Assembly: GCA_964529305.1 (NCBI GenBank)
Contig: CAZGUX010000046.1
Coordinates: forward strand, 1-64,000
Length of the DNA stretch: 64,000 bases
Reading direction: 5' to 3'
From: CAZGUX01 sp964529305
GTDB taxonomy: Bacteria; Acidobacteriota; Terriglobia; Bryobacterales; Bryobacteraceae
Part shown: positions 42,358-53,000 of the stretch, piece by piece
How the letters are laid out: every line of letters starts with the position of its first letter
How positions within the stretch are numbered: the stretch's first letter is position 1
Position numbers and translations under genes: made by a program
The notes under the pieces: model-generated
Seen by the model: the letters and a program-made list of their open reading frames with translations, nothing else
The model's database searches: none
What the model was told of the DNA's origin: nothing

Positions 42358-43674
42358 GTGGAGCGGAATCGCTTTCGGCTCGGGTGCATTCTCGTGCCTA
42401 TCGGCCTGCTGGTCGTACCGATTGCGGGAACCTGGCTGTTTATGAAGGTCATGTCGTCGGCGCTGCACCCGAACCCGCGGGCGATATCGTCGGTGAGGCG
42501 TAGGGAACCATCCCCGCAATGGTCCGAGGCGGTGAACCGCGCACGGCGCAGCATACGGGCCGGCCTCGCCGAGCAAAACCTGCCAGGCCTCTCGGTGGCG
42601 GTTGGCGTGGGTGACAGCATCGTGTGGGCCGAAGGCTTCGGCTGGGCGCACATCGAGACGGGCGCGCCCGTCACGCCGGATACGCGGTTTCGGATCGGAA
42701 CAGCCTCTACTGTGCTCACGTCCGCTGGGGTCGGCATACTTCTGGAGAAGGGCCGGCTGAAACTCGACGACGAGATTCAGACCTACGTCCCTCAGTTTCC
42801 GAAGAAGCCGTGGTCCGTGACGCTGCGGCAGTTGATGGCGCACGTGGGGGGTGTGGGAACCGATGGCGAAGACGAGGGGCCACTGTTCCATCACCGCTGC
42901 GAGCGGCCGTTGGAAGCGCTGGGGCACTTCGCAAAGGATGAACTGGCGTTCGAGCCGGGGACGCAGTACCGGCATTCGAAGTACGGCTGGATTCTGGTGA
43001 GCGCGGCGGTGGAGGCCGCGTCAGCCCAACCGTTCCTGACGTTCATGCGGGAACAGATCTTCCGACCGCTGGGTATGGACCAAACAGGCGCCGAGTCCGC
43101 GACCGAGGAGAACCCGGATCGGGTGGGCGAGGAGGGCGAGGACCCGCCGTTCCTCACGCTCATACACCACTTGATCCTGAAGCCGCTCGGGATGAGCAGC
43201 ACGCAGGCAAGGCCGGCGACGGAACCAGCGACGGCCTACGTCCCCGGGTGGGGTCCCTATCCTCAAGTCCGCTACGGCCTGCACGTAGCGGCCCCGCGCA
43301 ACCTGTCGTGCTATGCGGGATCCATGGCATTTCTCTCCACCCCGTCCGACCTGGTGCGCTTTGGTCTGTCGATCCACGGCGGCAGACTGCTGCAGCCGGC
43401 CACCGTGCGATTGCTCCAGAGGTCACACCAACTGACGTCCGGGCAGAAGACGCATTCCGGTCTGGGCTGGGACCTCCACACCGTCACCCTGGCCGGTGAA
43501 CCCGCGCAGGCGGCCGGCCTCGACGGCACCCTGCGGGGCCAGAGGGTTGGATCGCTGATAATGTTTCGCGAAGCCGGGATCGTGGTGGCCGTGATGTCGA
43601 ACATCTCGCACGCGGATACGCCGGCTCTAGCGCTGAAAGTCGCGGAGGCGTTCGCGCAGCCGGCGCGTCGATGA
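42358..43674 (+). CDS. Class-C beta-lactamase/serine hydrolase-like protein lacking the catalytic residues
   Basis: GTG 42358 follows an AGGAGG site and gives 438 residues with an N-terminal membrane anchor (LGCILVPIGLLVVPIAGTWLF). The fold is the Beta-lactamase (PF00144) type: FRIGTASTVLTSAG, GRLKLDDEIQTYVP, TLRQLMAHVGGV and YRHSKYGWILV are the usual landmarks. But the S-x-x-K nucleophile box reads Thr115-Ala-Ser-Thr118, the Y-x-N box is Tyr204-Arg-His206 and the late HGG box is LDG, so it is probably inactive. A 39-residue tandem duplication is visible: PFLT...PLGM...ATE occurs at 225-250 and again at 264-289. It may be a pseudoenzyme or a binding or regulatory protein. Confidence 0.8.
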   Translation: MERNRFRLGCILVPIGLLVVPIAGTWLFMKVMSSALHPNPRAISSVRRREPSPQWSEAVNRARRSIRAGLAEQNLPGLSVAVGVGDSIVWAEGFGWAHIETGAPVTPDTRFRIGTASTVLTSAGVGILLEKGRLKLDDEIQTYVPQFPKKPWSVTLRQLMAHVGGVGTDGEDEGPLFHHRCERPLEALGHFAKDELAFEPGTQYRHSKYGWILVSAAVEAASAQPFLTFMREQIFRPLGMDQTGAESATEENPDRVGEEGEDPPFLTLIHHLILKPLGMSSTQARPATEPATAYVPGWGPYPQVRYGLHVAAPRNLSCYAGSMAFLSTPSDLVRFGLSIHGGRLLQPATVRLLQRSHQLTSGQKTHSGLGWDLHTVTLAGEPAQAAGLDGTLRGQRVGSLIMFREAGIVVAVMSNISHADTPALALKVAEAFAQPARR

Positions 43675-44036
43675 AAAGGCGGGACAGATCTGATGAAGAC
43701 CAAAATACACTCGCAATCTTGCCCCTTCCGTTGCTCCTTGCCATTCACCACGGAAGGAAGTCGTTGGACGGTGCTCGCCTGACGACAGCGATGCCCACGC
43801 CCCGGCGCCATTGACACAGTTTTGATCGGACGTGACGCCATCGCGCCTTGTCCTATCGAAACCGCAGCCGAAGGTTGAGGCCTCGCCTTCTCCTTGCTCG
43901 AACGCTGGTCCCCGTCCTTCCGGCCGGGGTTCGGATGAGGGCCGCTGGAAGGGGCCCGCCTTCCCTGGTCGCTGACGCTTCCGCTCGCGGTTCGATTCTG
44001 TTATGCGTGTGATCAAGCCCGCCAACGGGCCCTCTC
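43675..44036. other. Intergenic stretch without a gene
   Basis: About 360 bases of mixed composition between the beta-lactamase-like gene and the decaheme cytochrome gene. I see short GC-rich inverted segments around 43890-43990 reminiscent of the repeats elsewhere in this genome (a CCGCTCGCGGTTCG core near 43980), but no clean terminal repeats. Open frames here lack start signals and family features. Confidence 0.4.
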
Positions 44037-46043
44037 ATGAGACACCGTTCCATATTGCATTCCATACCGCGAGCGGCGCCGGTCATTCTCTTGCTTTGTG
44101 GGGTTTTCTTACTGACCAGCGCGTCCGCTCCGCCGTTCACTCCCAATCAAAAGGCGTATTACGCCAGCGACCCGACCGTGAACTTCGTACGGCCGGGTCT
44201 GGTGATCAAAGTCCTCGGCGCCGAAACCGCCGCCGACGGTACCGTGCGCGCGCGCGTGCGATTCACCGACCTGCGAGGACTTCCGCTCGACCGCGAGGGA
44301 GTCGTCACTCCCGGGCCTATCTCCTGTAGCTTCATCCTTGCGTACATTCCCAAAGACGCCACACAGTATGTCGCCTATACCACCCGGCGCCAGACCAGCC
44401 CGATCAACGGGGTGTCGGCGGTGCAGGCCGGCTCCGATGCGGGAGGGACGTGGGCGCGAGCGTCCGAGGGCGAGTACATCTACACCTTCGGCGCCAAACT
44501 CCCGGCCGGGGCAGACCGGACGGCGACGCACACTGTCGGTGCGTACGGTTCGCGCAGCCTGGTGGAGTTCGATCTGGGAACCAACTACTCCGACAGCGTC
44601 TTCAACTTCGTACCGGACGGCTCGGCGGTGCGCACCGTGCGCGATGTCATCCGGACAGCCACCTGCAACAAGTGCCATCTGGACCAGGGGCTCCATGGCG
44701 GCTCGCGCAAGTCAATGGAACTCTGCGTTCTCTGCCACACGCCGCAGACCATCGACCCGGATACCGGCAACACGGTGGATATGCCCGTCATGACGCACAA
44801 GATCCACATGGGATCGCGCTTGCCCAGCGTCGTGGCGGGAGGCAAATACCAGATCATCGGCTTCAACCAGACGGTCGCCGACTACTCCAAGATCGCCTTC
44901 ACGGCCGACGCCCGAAGCTGCTTTACCTGCCACGAACAGGGAACGGCAACGCAGGCGGCCAACGTCTACAAGGGCAATCGGGCGGCCTGCGGCGCCTGCC
45001 ATGACGATGTGAACTTCGCGACGGGTTTGAACCACAACAACCTGCCGCAGGTCAGTGACAATCAGTGCACCACCTGCCACACCCCCAAGGGCGAATTGGA
45101 GTTCGACGCGTCGATCGAAGGAGCACATACGATTCCGCGATTCTCGAAGTTGCTGCCAGGCGTTGTGCTCCAGATCCTCGAAGTCACTGATACCGCCCCT
45201 GGTCAAAGGCCGACCGTGGTTTTCAGCGTGAAGGACAAGGCGGGCAATCCCATTCCCGCGACGCAGATGACCCGGCTGCGACTCTACATCGCCGGCCCGA
45301 ACAGCGACTACACCTCCTACGTCACCGAAGACGCCCAGAGAGCCGATGGGGCCGGCGACGGCCGTTATTGGTGGACCTTCGCCAACGCCATTCCGCGCGA
45401 TGCCAAGGGTTCCTGGACCATCGCCATCGAAGGACGCCGGGACATCACCCTGTATGAGGGCACACGGCAGCAGGTGGTTGCCCGCGATACGGCGGTCAAC
45501 CGCCAGTTCTATTTCTCCGTCGAGGGCGGCGTGGTGGAACCGCGGCGCAAAGTGGTGGCGATTGAGAAGTGCAACGCCTGCCACGCGGCGCTGGCGTTCC
45601 ACGGCGAGGCGCGCAACACCATCGAGGAGTGCGTCATGTGCCACGCGCCCACGCGCACGGATAACGCGACACCGGCTCACAGTATCGATCTGGGCATCAT
45701 GGTCCACAAGATCCATCGCGGCCATGAACTCGAACGGGGCTACGCGATTGGCAACGCCAGCTTCAATGACGTAGGCTTCCCGGGCGATCTCCGCAATTGC
45801 GCGCACTGTCACGTTAACGGGTCCGAGGCCTTGCCCTTGCCGGAAGCCCGAATTCCCATCACCGATCCTTCGGCCATCATTTCACCGGCCGGCCGGAGCA
45901 CCGCGATCTGTCTGTCGTGTCACGACGGGCGTGACGCTGCGGCCCATGCGGCTACCAACACGAGTGCCTCCATCGGCGAAGCGTGCGGCACATGTCACGG
46001 CAGCGACGCCGAAAAGTCTGTCGCGAGGGTCCACGCACGGTAG
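44037..46043 (+). CDS. Decaheme c-type cytochrome of the OmcA/MtrC family
   Basis: A 668-residue exported multiheme cytochrome with exactly ten CxxCH motifs. Five lie in the first cluster: CNKCH (residue 210), CVLCH, CFTCH, CGACH, CTTCH (344). Five lie in the second: CNACH (512), CVMCH, CAHCH, CLSCH, CGTCH (650). This is the pentaheme-beta-pentaheme plan of MtrC/OmcA: an N-terminal beta domain (about 40-190) and a middle beta domain (about 360-500) separate the heme clusters. The signal is PVILLLCGVFLLTSA; the Cys there is not in a convincing lipobox. Family members move electrons at the cell surface to minerals or other acceptors. No MtrA/MtrB partner lies in the window. Confidence 0.92.
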   Translation: MRHRSILHSIPRAAPVILLLCGVFLLTSASAPPFTPNQKAYYASDPTVNFVRPGLVIKVLGAETAADGTVRARVRFTDLRGLPLDREGVVTPGPISCSFILAYIPKDATQYVAYTTRRQTSPINGVSAVQAGSDAGGTWARASEGEYIYTFGAKLPAGADRTATHTVGAYGSRSLVEFDLGTNYSDSVFNFVPDGSAVRTVRDVIRTATCNKCHLDQGLHGGSRKSMELCVLCHTPQTIDPDTGNTVDMPVMTHKIHMGSRLPSVVAGGKYQIIGFNQTVADYSKIAFTADARSCFTCHEQGTATQAANVYKGNRAACGACHDDVNFATGLNHNNLPQVSDNQCTTCHTPKGELEFDASIEGAHTIPRFSKLLPGVVLQILEVTDTAPGQRPTVVFSVKDKAGNPIPATQMTRLRLYIAGPNSDYTSYVTEDAQRADGAGDGRYWWTFANAIPRDAKGSWTIAIEGRRDITLYEGTRQQVVARDTAVNRQFYFSVEGGVVEPRRKVVAIEKCNACHAALAFHGEARNTIEECVMCHAPTRTDNATPAHSIDLGIMVHKIHRGHELERGYAIGNASFNDVGFPGDLRNCAHCHVNGSEALPLPEARIPITDPSAIISPAGRSTAICLSCHDGRDAAAHAATNTSASIGEACGTCHGSDAEKSVARVHAR

Positions 46044-46065
46044 CCTCGCCAAGACCCTGTTCCTC

Positions 46066-46104
46066 GAGCGGCCCTCCGGCCTCCGGGGGGCCGCTCCTGA
46101 TTTT
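46066..46104 (+). terminator. Rho-independent terminator after the decaheme cytochrome
   Basis: GAGCGGCCC (46066-46074) pairs perfectly with GGGCCGCTC (46088-46096), with additional CCGG pairing in the loop, followed by CTGATTTTC. It starts 22 bases after the stop codon of the cytochrome gene. Confidence 0.7.
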
Positions 46105-46258
46105 CGAACACCAGGCGTCAACCACCACTCAGGGAAATCACTGAGATTTTCGGGGTGAGTCCATGGCCCGGTACGAACTATACATCTTGGGGCGTGTTGC
46201 TTTCTGCGCCGCAAGCCGATTCCTGAAATGCGCACGGACGCATAGGTTGGAGAAACGG

Positions 46259-49200
46259 ATGCGTATCCTGAAACTCACCTTCCTGCTTTCCTCGATTTTT
46301 CTTCTCTTCTCTCCTGTCAGCGCCACCGCCACGGTGACGCTCGAAAGATACCAGATGTGGCGGACGAAGCCGCCCGGCTGTGACGCTGCCCTCGCTGCGA
46401 CGCCGGCGCCCGTCACGACATTCCTCACCACGGACACCGAAGCCTATCTCTGGTTCTTCGTCCGCGACGCGAAAGCGGGAGACGTCGCCGCCACGGCATA
46501 CTATCAACCCGACGGCCAGTTGTATGCTCCCGCGAGCGGACCGTTCAACGCTCTCGCCTCGGACGGCAACTACTGTTTCACGGATGTCGCATTCAAGATC
46601 GCCGGCAATATTCCGGCGAACCTGCCGGGGGTCTGGAGAATTCGAGGCACCTGGAACGGGCAGGAGATCTTTACTCTGACGTTCACGATTCAAGCGTCTG
46701 GAGGCGGCGGTCTCGGCAACTGCACCACCATGACCATTGACGGCAAAGCGAACATCTTCGCCTCGGGAAGAGCCACGGCGTTCGATGGGATTCTGCCGCC
46801 CGGTTGCTCGTTCGCCGCGGGACCCGGGAAGATCATGACGTTCCAGGACGTCACGGGCGGCGCGGCCTGCCTGTCCACTACTTTGAATGGTCCGGAAGGT
46901 GGCAATTGCGCCGGCGGCAATACCAACATCAACTCGTACCGCGGCATCGCGGGAATTGTTCACTCCACGAAGACGATGTTCCTGGTAGGCGTCTATCTGG
47001 ACGACCGTGAACCGCAAGATCCGGCCCCGGCACGCCTCAATTTCAGCACCAACGACAGCTACAGCAGCCTGTCGCCCCTGATTGGCCAGGTCTTCTTCAT
47101 CGGCGACGGGCTGACCGGCGCCGGCGCGGGCGCCCGTCAACAGGTGCAGGTGCCTTCCACGGCCACGCGCCTGTTCCTGGGGATTGCCGATGCGTACAGC
47201 TTCCAGGGGAATCCCGGAGCATACGGCGACAACATCGGATCGTTCAAGGCCACCCCTGTTTTCGGCGGTGGCGGTGGCCAGACCAACTGTACGTATTCCG
47301 TCTCACCGTTGACGCAGACCGTTCCCGCGGCCGGTGGCTCCGTCAGCGTGTCCGTCACGGCCACCAGCGGGTGCGCGTGGACGGCGAACAGCTTCGTGCC
47401 CTGGATTTCGTTCCCGGGCGCCGCTTCCGGAACCGGCAGCGGGACCGTGATCTTCCAGGTGCAGGCACAGACCGGAACGGCGGCCCGAACCGGCACACTC
47501 AACATCGCCGGACAAACGTTCACCCTCGTCCAGAACGGCACCAGCGGATCGACGTGCACCTACTCGATCTCGCCCACCACGCAAAACCAGACGGCGCCGG
47601 GAGGAAACGGCAGCATCACCGTCACCGCGACGGCGGGCTGCGCCTGGACGGCCGCCTCGAACGTGAGTTGGATCACCATCACGGCCGGCTCGAGCGGCAC
47701 CGGCAACGGCCGGGTCGACTACACGGTGGCGGCCAACGCCGGGACGCCGGCGCGCACGGGCGCGATTACGGTAGGAGGCCAGACCTTCACCCTCACGCAG
47801 GCCGGCGTGTCCGGCGGCGGGGGAACGCCCGGTTGCAGTTACTTTGTCAATCCGTCGGCCCAGTCCATTGCCGGCGGAGGAGGAACGGGCCTGGTTTTGA
47901 TCACCACCGCGTCCACCTGCGCCTGGACCGCGACCAGCAATGCAAGCTGGATCACCATCACCGCAGGCTCCACCGGAACCGGCAATGGCGCGGTCTCATA
48001 CCGCGCGGCTGCAAACCCGAGCACAACTGCCCGTACCGGCACCCTCACGATCGCCGGCCAAACCCACACGGTCACGCAGGCGGGCGGCACTACGTGCACC
48101 TATTCGGCCACTCCCACGAGCGCCAGTGTCCCGGCGTCCGGAGGTACGGGAGGATTTCTTGTCAGCACGCAGTCCGGTTGCGCGTGGACGGTCTCGTCGA
48201 GCGCCACGTGGGTGACGATCACCGCCGGGTCGACCGGGAACGGTTCCGGCAATGTGAGCTTTAGCGTCGCGGCGAATGCGACGACGGCCTCGCGCACGGC
48301 CACCATCTCAGCCGGCAGCGCGGCGTTTACCGTGAATCAGGCCGCGGGTGGAGCGCCCGGGGGACCCGTGATCACGTCCGGCGGTATCGTGAACGCCGCC
48401 AGCTACACCCCTGCGTCGCTGCCGGGAGGTGCAATCGCCCAGGGATCGTTCTTCTCGGTCTTCGGCACGGGTCTCGGCCCAAAGAACTGGGTGAAAGCCG
48501 AGGACTACCCGCTGCCCGCCAATCTAGGAGGGGTCACCATCAAAGTAGTTCAGGGTTCGCGCAGCGTGGATGCGCTTCCAGTCTTTGTCTCCGAGACCCA
48601 GATCAATGCCGTGATGCCATCCAACGCGCCTGTCGGGGACGTGCAGGTGACCATCTCTTTCGAAGGCAAGACCAGCTCGGCTGCGAAGGTCAGGGTCGCG
48701 CAGAACAACTTCGGCATCTTCACCACCGCGGGCGGACGCGGCCCGGCGATCGTTCAGAACTTCGTCTCCCAGGTGGACCAGCCTCTGAACACTCTGGTGC
48801 AGGGCATCAAGCCCGGTCAGGTCGGCATTCTCTGGGGTACCGGTCTTGGACCCATCACCGCCCCGGACAACCAGGCGCCGCCTGCCGGCGACCTGCCATT
48901 CCCCGTCCAAATCTACGTCGGCAATAAGGAAGCAAAGAAACTGTATAGCGGCCGCACCCCTTGTTGTTCGGGCGTCGACCAGATCGTCTTTGAGACCCCT
49001 CCGGACGTGCCTGAAGGCTGCAACGTGCCCATTCAGGTGAGAGCCGGAGGCAACTGGAGCAACGTGGCCACGGTCGCGGTCGACGGCGACGGCACAACGT
49101 GCTCCAATCCGCATAACCCGTTCTCGACGATGGTGAGCGAGGGCGGCAAAGCGGGTAACGTCTTCCTGTTGCGCGGTAGCGCCACGGTCCCGCTGGAGGC

Positions 49201-49999
49201 GGGCAAGCCTCCCACGGACCTCCTGCTCGACGCTGGTTTAGCGTCATTCTCCGAGATCGCGGCGGGCGGCGTCCTCGGTTACAATCCCCTGTACTCGCTT
49301 CCGCCGGTTGGCACGTGCAGCGTTTTTGCCGGTGAACTCGATCTGGGCAAGCTGCTGGGCACGGACCTTTCCAACCCGCAAAGCGGTTTGACCGGCAAGC
49401 CCCTGGACGCTGGTTCGGTCATCACAGTCACCGGACCGGGCGGCGTTCGGGAACTCAAGCACTCCGACGAGGAGCAAGGCACCGGCCCGTATGTGGGCCT
49501 CCTGGGTGGGAAGATCCCCATCGGAGACTCGCCCGAACTTCCGTTGTTCCTGAATGCGGGAACCTTCACCGTATCCGGCCGCGGCGGCCGCGATGTCGGC
49601 CCGTTCAGCGCGCAACTGACCATCGCGAATCCGGTGAACTGGACAAATCGAAACCAGCTCACCTCCATCAATCGTTCGTCGGATCTCGTTCTCACCTGGA
49701 CCGGTGGCCAGGCGAACCAGATCCTCTTGATCGCCGGCGGCAGTCAGGACGAGCCGAGCAAGGGTGCGGCCGGGTTCGTTTGTTTTGCCGACGCCGCCAA
49801 GGGCAGTTTTGCGATTCCGGCATCCACCCTGGCCAACCTTCCGCCGAGTGTCCCGGAAGAGGCCGGCGAAACGCCTCCGGGCACGCTGTTGATGGGTAGC
49901 CTCCCCGCGGGCGAATTCCCGAAGTTTACCGCGAATGGCCTGAATTCCGGCCTGTTGTTCCACGCTTATCTACAGCTTGTGCTTGTCCCGTATCGATAG
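46259..49999 (+). CDS. Secreted BACON-repeat protein with a Solibacter-type C-terminal domain (TIGR03437)
   Basis: ATG 46259 (GGAG 8 bases before) gives 1246 residues with a signal peptide (RILKLTFLLSSIFLLFSPVSA). Residues about 20-330 hold two beta domains of unknown type. Four BACON-like repeats follow (about 343-695), each starting C-T/S-Y-x-x-x-P and containing CAWTA and SGTGNG. The segment about 705-945 matches TIGR03437: IVNAASYTPASLPGG, GSFFSVFGTGLGP, ETQINAVMPSNAPVG and GQVGILWGTGLGPI. The last 300 residues are an unclassified secreted domain. BACON domains usually bind carbohydrate or mucin. It is not cotranscribed with the cytochrome, which has its own terminator. Confidence 0.88.
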   Translation: MRILKLTFLLSSIFLLFSPVSATATVTLERYQMWRTKPPGCDAALAATPAPVTTFLTTDTEAYLWFFVRDAKAGDVAATAYYQPDGQLYAPASGPFNALASDGNYCFTDVAFKIAGNIPANLPGVWRIRGTWNGQEIFTLTFTIQASGGGGLGNCTTMTIDGKANIFASGRATAFDGILPPGCSFAAGPGKIMTFQDVTGGAACLSTTLNGPEGGNCAGGNTNINSYRGIAGIVHSTKTMFLVGVYLDDREPQDPAPARLNFSTNDSYSSLSPLIGQVFFIGDGLTGAGAGARQQVQVPSTATRLFLGIADAYSFQGNPGAYGDNIGSFKATPVFGGGGGQTNCTYSVSPLTQTVPAAGGSVSVSVTATSGCAWTANSFVPWISFPGAASGTGSGTVIFQVQAQTGTAARTGTLNIAGQTFTLVQNGTSGSTCTYSISPTTQNQTAPGGNGSITVTATAGCAWTAASNVSWITITAGSSGTGNGRVDYTVAANAGTPARTGAITVGGQTFTLTQAGVSGGGGTPGCSYFVNPSAQSIAGGGGTGLVLITTASTCAWTATSNASWITITAGSTGTGNGAVSYRAAANPSTTARTGTLTIAGQTHTVTQAGGTTCTYSATPTSASVPASGGTGGFLVSTQSGCAWTVSSSATWVTITAGSTGNGSGNVSFSVAANATTASRTATISAGSAAFTVNQAAGGAPGGPVITSGGIVNAASYTPASLPGGAIAQGSFFSVFGTGLGPKNWVKAEDYPLPANLGGVTIKVVQGSRSVDALPVFVSETQINAVMPSNAPVGDVQVTISFEGKTSSAAKVRVAQNNFGIFTTAGGRGPAIVQNFVSQVDQPLNTLVQGIKPGQVGILWGTGLGPITAPDNQAPPAGDLPFPVQIYVGNKEAKKLYSGRTPCCSGVDQIVFETPPDVPEGCNVPIQVRAGGNWSNVATVAVDGDGTTCSNPHNPFSTMVSEGGKAGNVFLLRGSATVPLEAGKPPTDLLLDAGLASFSEIAAGGVLGYNPLYSLPPVGTCSVFAGELDLGKLLGTDLSNPQSGLTGKPLDAGSVITVTGPGGVRELKHSDEEQGTGPYVGLLGGKIPIGDSPELPLFLNAGTFTVSGRGGRDVGPFSAQLTIANPVNWTNRNQLTSINRSSDLVLTWTGGQANQILLIAGGSQDEPSKGAAGFVCFADAAKGSFAIPASTLANLPPSVPEEAGETPPGTLLMGSLPAGEFPKFTANGLNSGLLFHAYLQLVLVPYR
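47286..48350 (+). repeat. Four tandem coding repeats (BACON-like) inside the secreted protein
   Basis: Four units of about 85-90 codons each, recognisable by the repeated CAWTA strand, the S-W-I-T-I-T-A-G-S motif and the A-R-T-G-T/A-I/L-T-I-A/G-G-Q-T-F/H-T ending. The DNA is also partly conserved, so the array is a site for unequal recombination. It is a protein-domain repeat, not a CRISPR array. Confidence 0.8.
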
Positions 50000-50005
50000 C
50001 ACTGA

Positions 50006-50035
50006 CCCGGCGGAGTCGCGGTCGACTCCGCCGGG
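50006..50035. terminator. Perfect 13-bp hairpin between convergent genes (bidirectional terminator candidate)
   Basis: CCCGGCGGAGTCG (50006-50018) and CGACTCCGCCGGG (50023-50035) form a perfect stem with a 4-base loop. It lies between the stop of the BACON protein (49999) and the stop of the TonB receptor (50058), where both transcripts must end. No T-run follows on either strand, which is common in GC-rich Acidobacteria. Confidence 0.65.
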
Positions 50036-50057
50036 CCGGTTCCCGCGATGCGAAGTT

Positions 50058-53000
50058 TCAGAACTCCAGGCGCAGCGACAGTTGCATTTGCCGGCTGGTT
50101 CCCAGGCCGATCGTACGTTCCACGGTGGAATTGATCACCCCAAATGCCCCTCCCGCCGCTGACGCTGTAAACGTCTGTCCCGGCTGAAGCTGGCCGGCCC
50201 CGGTTCCGAGTGCATTGGCCAGACGTACGGGCGGACTCAGAAAGTTCGCTCGATTGAAGATGTTGTAGGCCTCGGCCCGGAATTGCACACGAACCCGCTC
50301 GGTCACCTGGATCCTCTTGTGCAAGGTCAAATCTACCTGGGATAGTCCTGGCCCGTGAAGAGCGCCGCGACCCAGGTTGCCGAACGTGCCGGGCGCGGGT
50401 ATCGCGAACGCGGCCGGGTTCACCAGATTCCGTTTGTCGCCGGTCGAGAGGAATGGATTCACGCCCGCCACCACGTCCGGCCTTCGGACATCGCGGCTGT
50501 TGCCGCCGCCAATCGTATTGATCACCGCCGCCGTCACCGGACGCCCGTCGACCAGAATGGGGTTGCTGACGATCGCGCCTGTCCGGTTGTCGCGATAGAC
50601 CACGTCGGGACGGGTAATGCGTATGTCCAGCGGAAGCCCGGTGCGACCATTGAAAACGCCGCCCAGCTCCCAGCCGCCGACGAGTGTATCCAGCCCCCTG
50701 GCGGCGCCTTTCAGAAACCGCCTGCCTTTTCCGAAAGGCAATTCGTAGAGCGCGGTCAGGTTCGCGCTGTGCCGCACGTCGAACGCGTTATTGCCGCGGT
50801 CGGCACGAAAATCGTAGGGATTCTGCGCGGTCAGCGCTTCGTTCGACCCGCCCGAATTGCCGATCGAATGCGCCCACGTCCACTGCCCGCCAAAGGTGAA
50901 GCCCTGGCTGAAGCGCCGGTTGATCGTGGTCTGCATGGAATTGTAATTGTCGGTGCCGCCGCTGGTCTTATAGTCGATTTCCGCCCAGCGCGACCCGAAC
51001 TCCCGCTGCAGGATCGCGGCTCCGGTGACCGGGTTGGTGTCTACCCCAATGATTCGATTCGCAACCGAACGCAGGAACAGGTTGCGGCCCTGGCTGCCGA
51101 CGTAGGCCACCGACAGAACGGCGTTTCCAGGCAACTGTTGCTGAACGGATGCGGTATAGCTGAGAATGCGCTCCGGCACGCGGTACCCCGGGGCATAGGC
51201 GCGAACCTGAATGTTGGCGTTCGGATGGTTGATGTCGAACCCACGGATGATCGCCAGAGGATCCACCGGATACAGCGTTCCCCCAGGGAGAGACGTGGAT
51301 ACGCGATCGCTTTCGATCGGCTGAATCTGGTCCTCGATCTGGCCGGGACCGTAGTAGAACCCGCTTCCCACTCGAAAGACCGTCTTGTTGTTGAAGCGTT
51401 TCGGAGCCCAGGAAAAGGCCAGCCGCGGGCCGAGGCCGGGGGACGACTGGAAGAACGTCCGGCTGCCGGGCGGGTCGAGTTGGCCGGTGACCGTGTTGAA
51501 CAGCACCGCGCGATTCCGATCCTCATACAACGGCCGGAAGTATTCGTACCGAAGACCGTAGCTCATCGTCAGCGAGGGCGTGATTTTCCATTCGTCCTGG
51601 GCGTAGCCGATCCAGAATTCAGTCTTGGCCAGGCGGTTTCCGGTCACCCCGTTGTTGAAGGGGCTCGGTGCGCTGACGTCGCCGAGCACGGTCACGCCGG
51701 AAGTCCTGTTGGCCAGAAAGTCGGCCAGGGTCGGGAAGCTGTACGTCACGCCACCCTGCCGGTCGGTATAGATGCGCAGCAGGCGCGCTTCGACTCCGAG
51801 TTTGATCGAGTGGTTGCCTTTGACCCAGCTCAGGTTGTCGACAAAGGAGAGGGAATAGTTGGTGTACGGCTGGCCGCGGCCGTTGGTCGCGCTGCTGGCG
51901 CGGACCAGTCCGCTGGGAATGGCGATGCCGGCGTTCGACCCCTGTCCGCCAATCCCCACGAGCACGCTCGGACCACCAATCAGAATCGTGGCGGCGGATA
52001 GATCGAGGCCAGGCACCTGCGGCGCTACCCCGTTGGTTCGCGTCTTGGGTCCGTTGTAACCGAACTTGGTCTCGTTCACGATGGAAGGCGTCAGGATCTG
52101 CTGGAGGTTGATCACGCCGTTCTGCGAGACGGCATTGGCTCGGAAGGCGCTGCCGGTCACATCGAACGGCGCCAGCGACTCGCCGTCGTCGCGGAAATAC
52201 CGGGCATAGAGGGAGTACTTCGCGCTGATGTGATAGTCCAGCCGGAGGCTCCCGGCATTCTCGGTCACCGTCGCGCTCCCCACCAGTTGGGCGACGTCCC
52301 AATCCGGATTCGCGGTGGTTTGCCGACCCGCCGGAAACGCCGCCAGCAGAGGCTGGATGGACGGTACGGCCCTTGCCCTTGCCGCCGGGCTCGGCACTTG
52401 GCCCAGGAGGTTGAACCCGGCGTGCTGGCGGAGTCCTTCGTAGCTCCCGAAGAAGAAGAGCCGGTCGCGTACGATCGGACCGCCCAACGAGCCTCCGAAC
52501 TGATTCAGGCGAAGGGGACTCTTGTCGTTCCGGTCGAAGAAGTTCCGCGCGTCCCAAACATCGTTCCGGAGGTACTCGAACAGCGCGCCGTGAAACGCGT
52601 TGCCGCCGGACTTGGTCACGATACTGATCTGCCCGCCGGTTCCGGTGCCGTACTCGGCCGGATAGTTGCTGGACTCGACACGGAACTCCTGCACGTTCTC
52701 CATGCTGGCCTGAAGCCGGAATCCCGATGACGATTCACCGTTCAGATTCCCGGGCGAGGAATCGACGATCGACGTTCCTTCGACCCCGTCGAAGCGAACC
52801 GCGTTTTGCTGATTCGCGCGTCCACTGAAGCGGATGTTGTCATAGGTTCCGCCGCCCGCGGTAACGGCCCCGGGCGACAGGAGGTACAACTGCGAGATCT
52901 GCCTTCCGTTCAACGGAAGTTGCGCCACCTCCCGCTCGCTGACGTTGACGCCGACTCGCGCGGAGCTGGTGTCGATCTCGGCGAGCGCTCCTGCCGCAAC

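Noticed and set aside
47286..48350. CRISPR-like tandem repeat
   Set aside because: The repeats are about 265 bases, in frame, and encode BACON-like domains.
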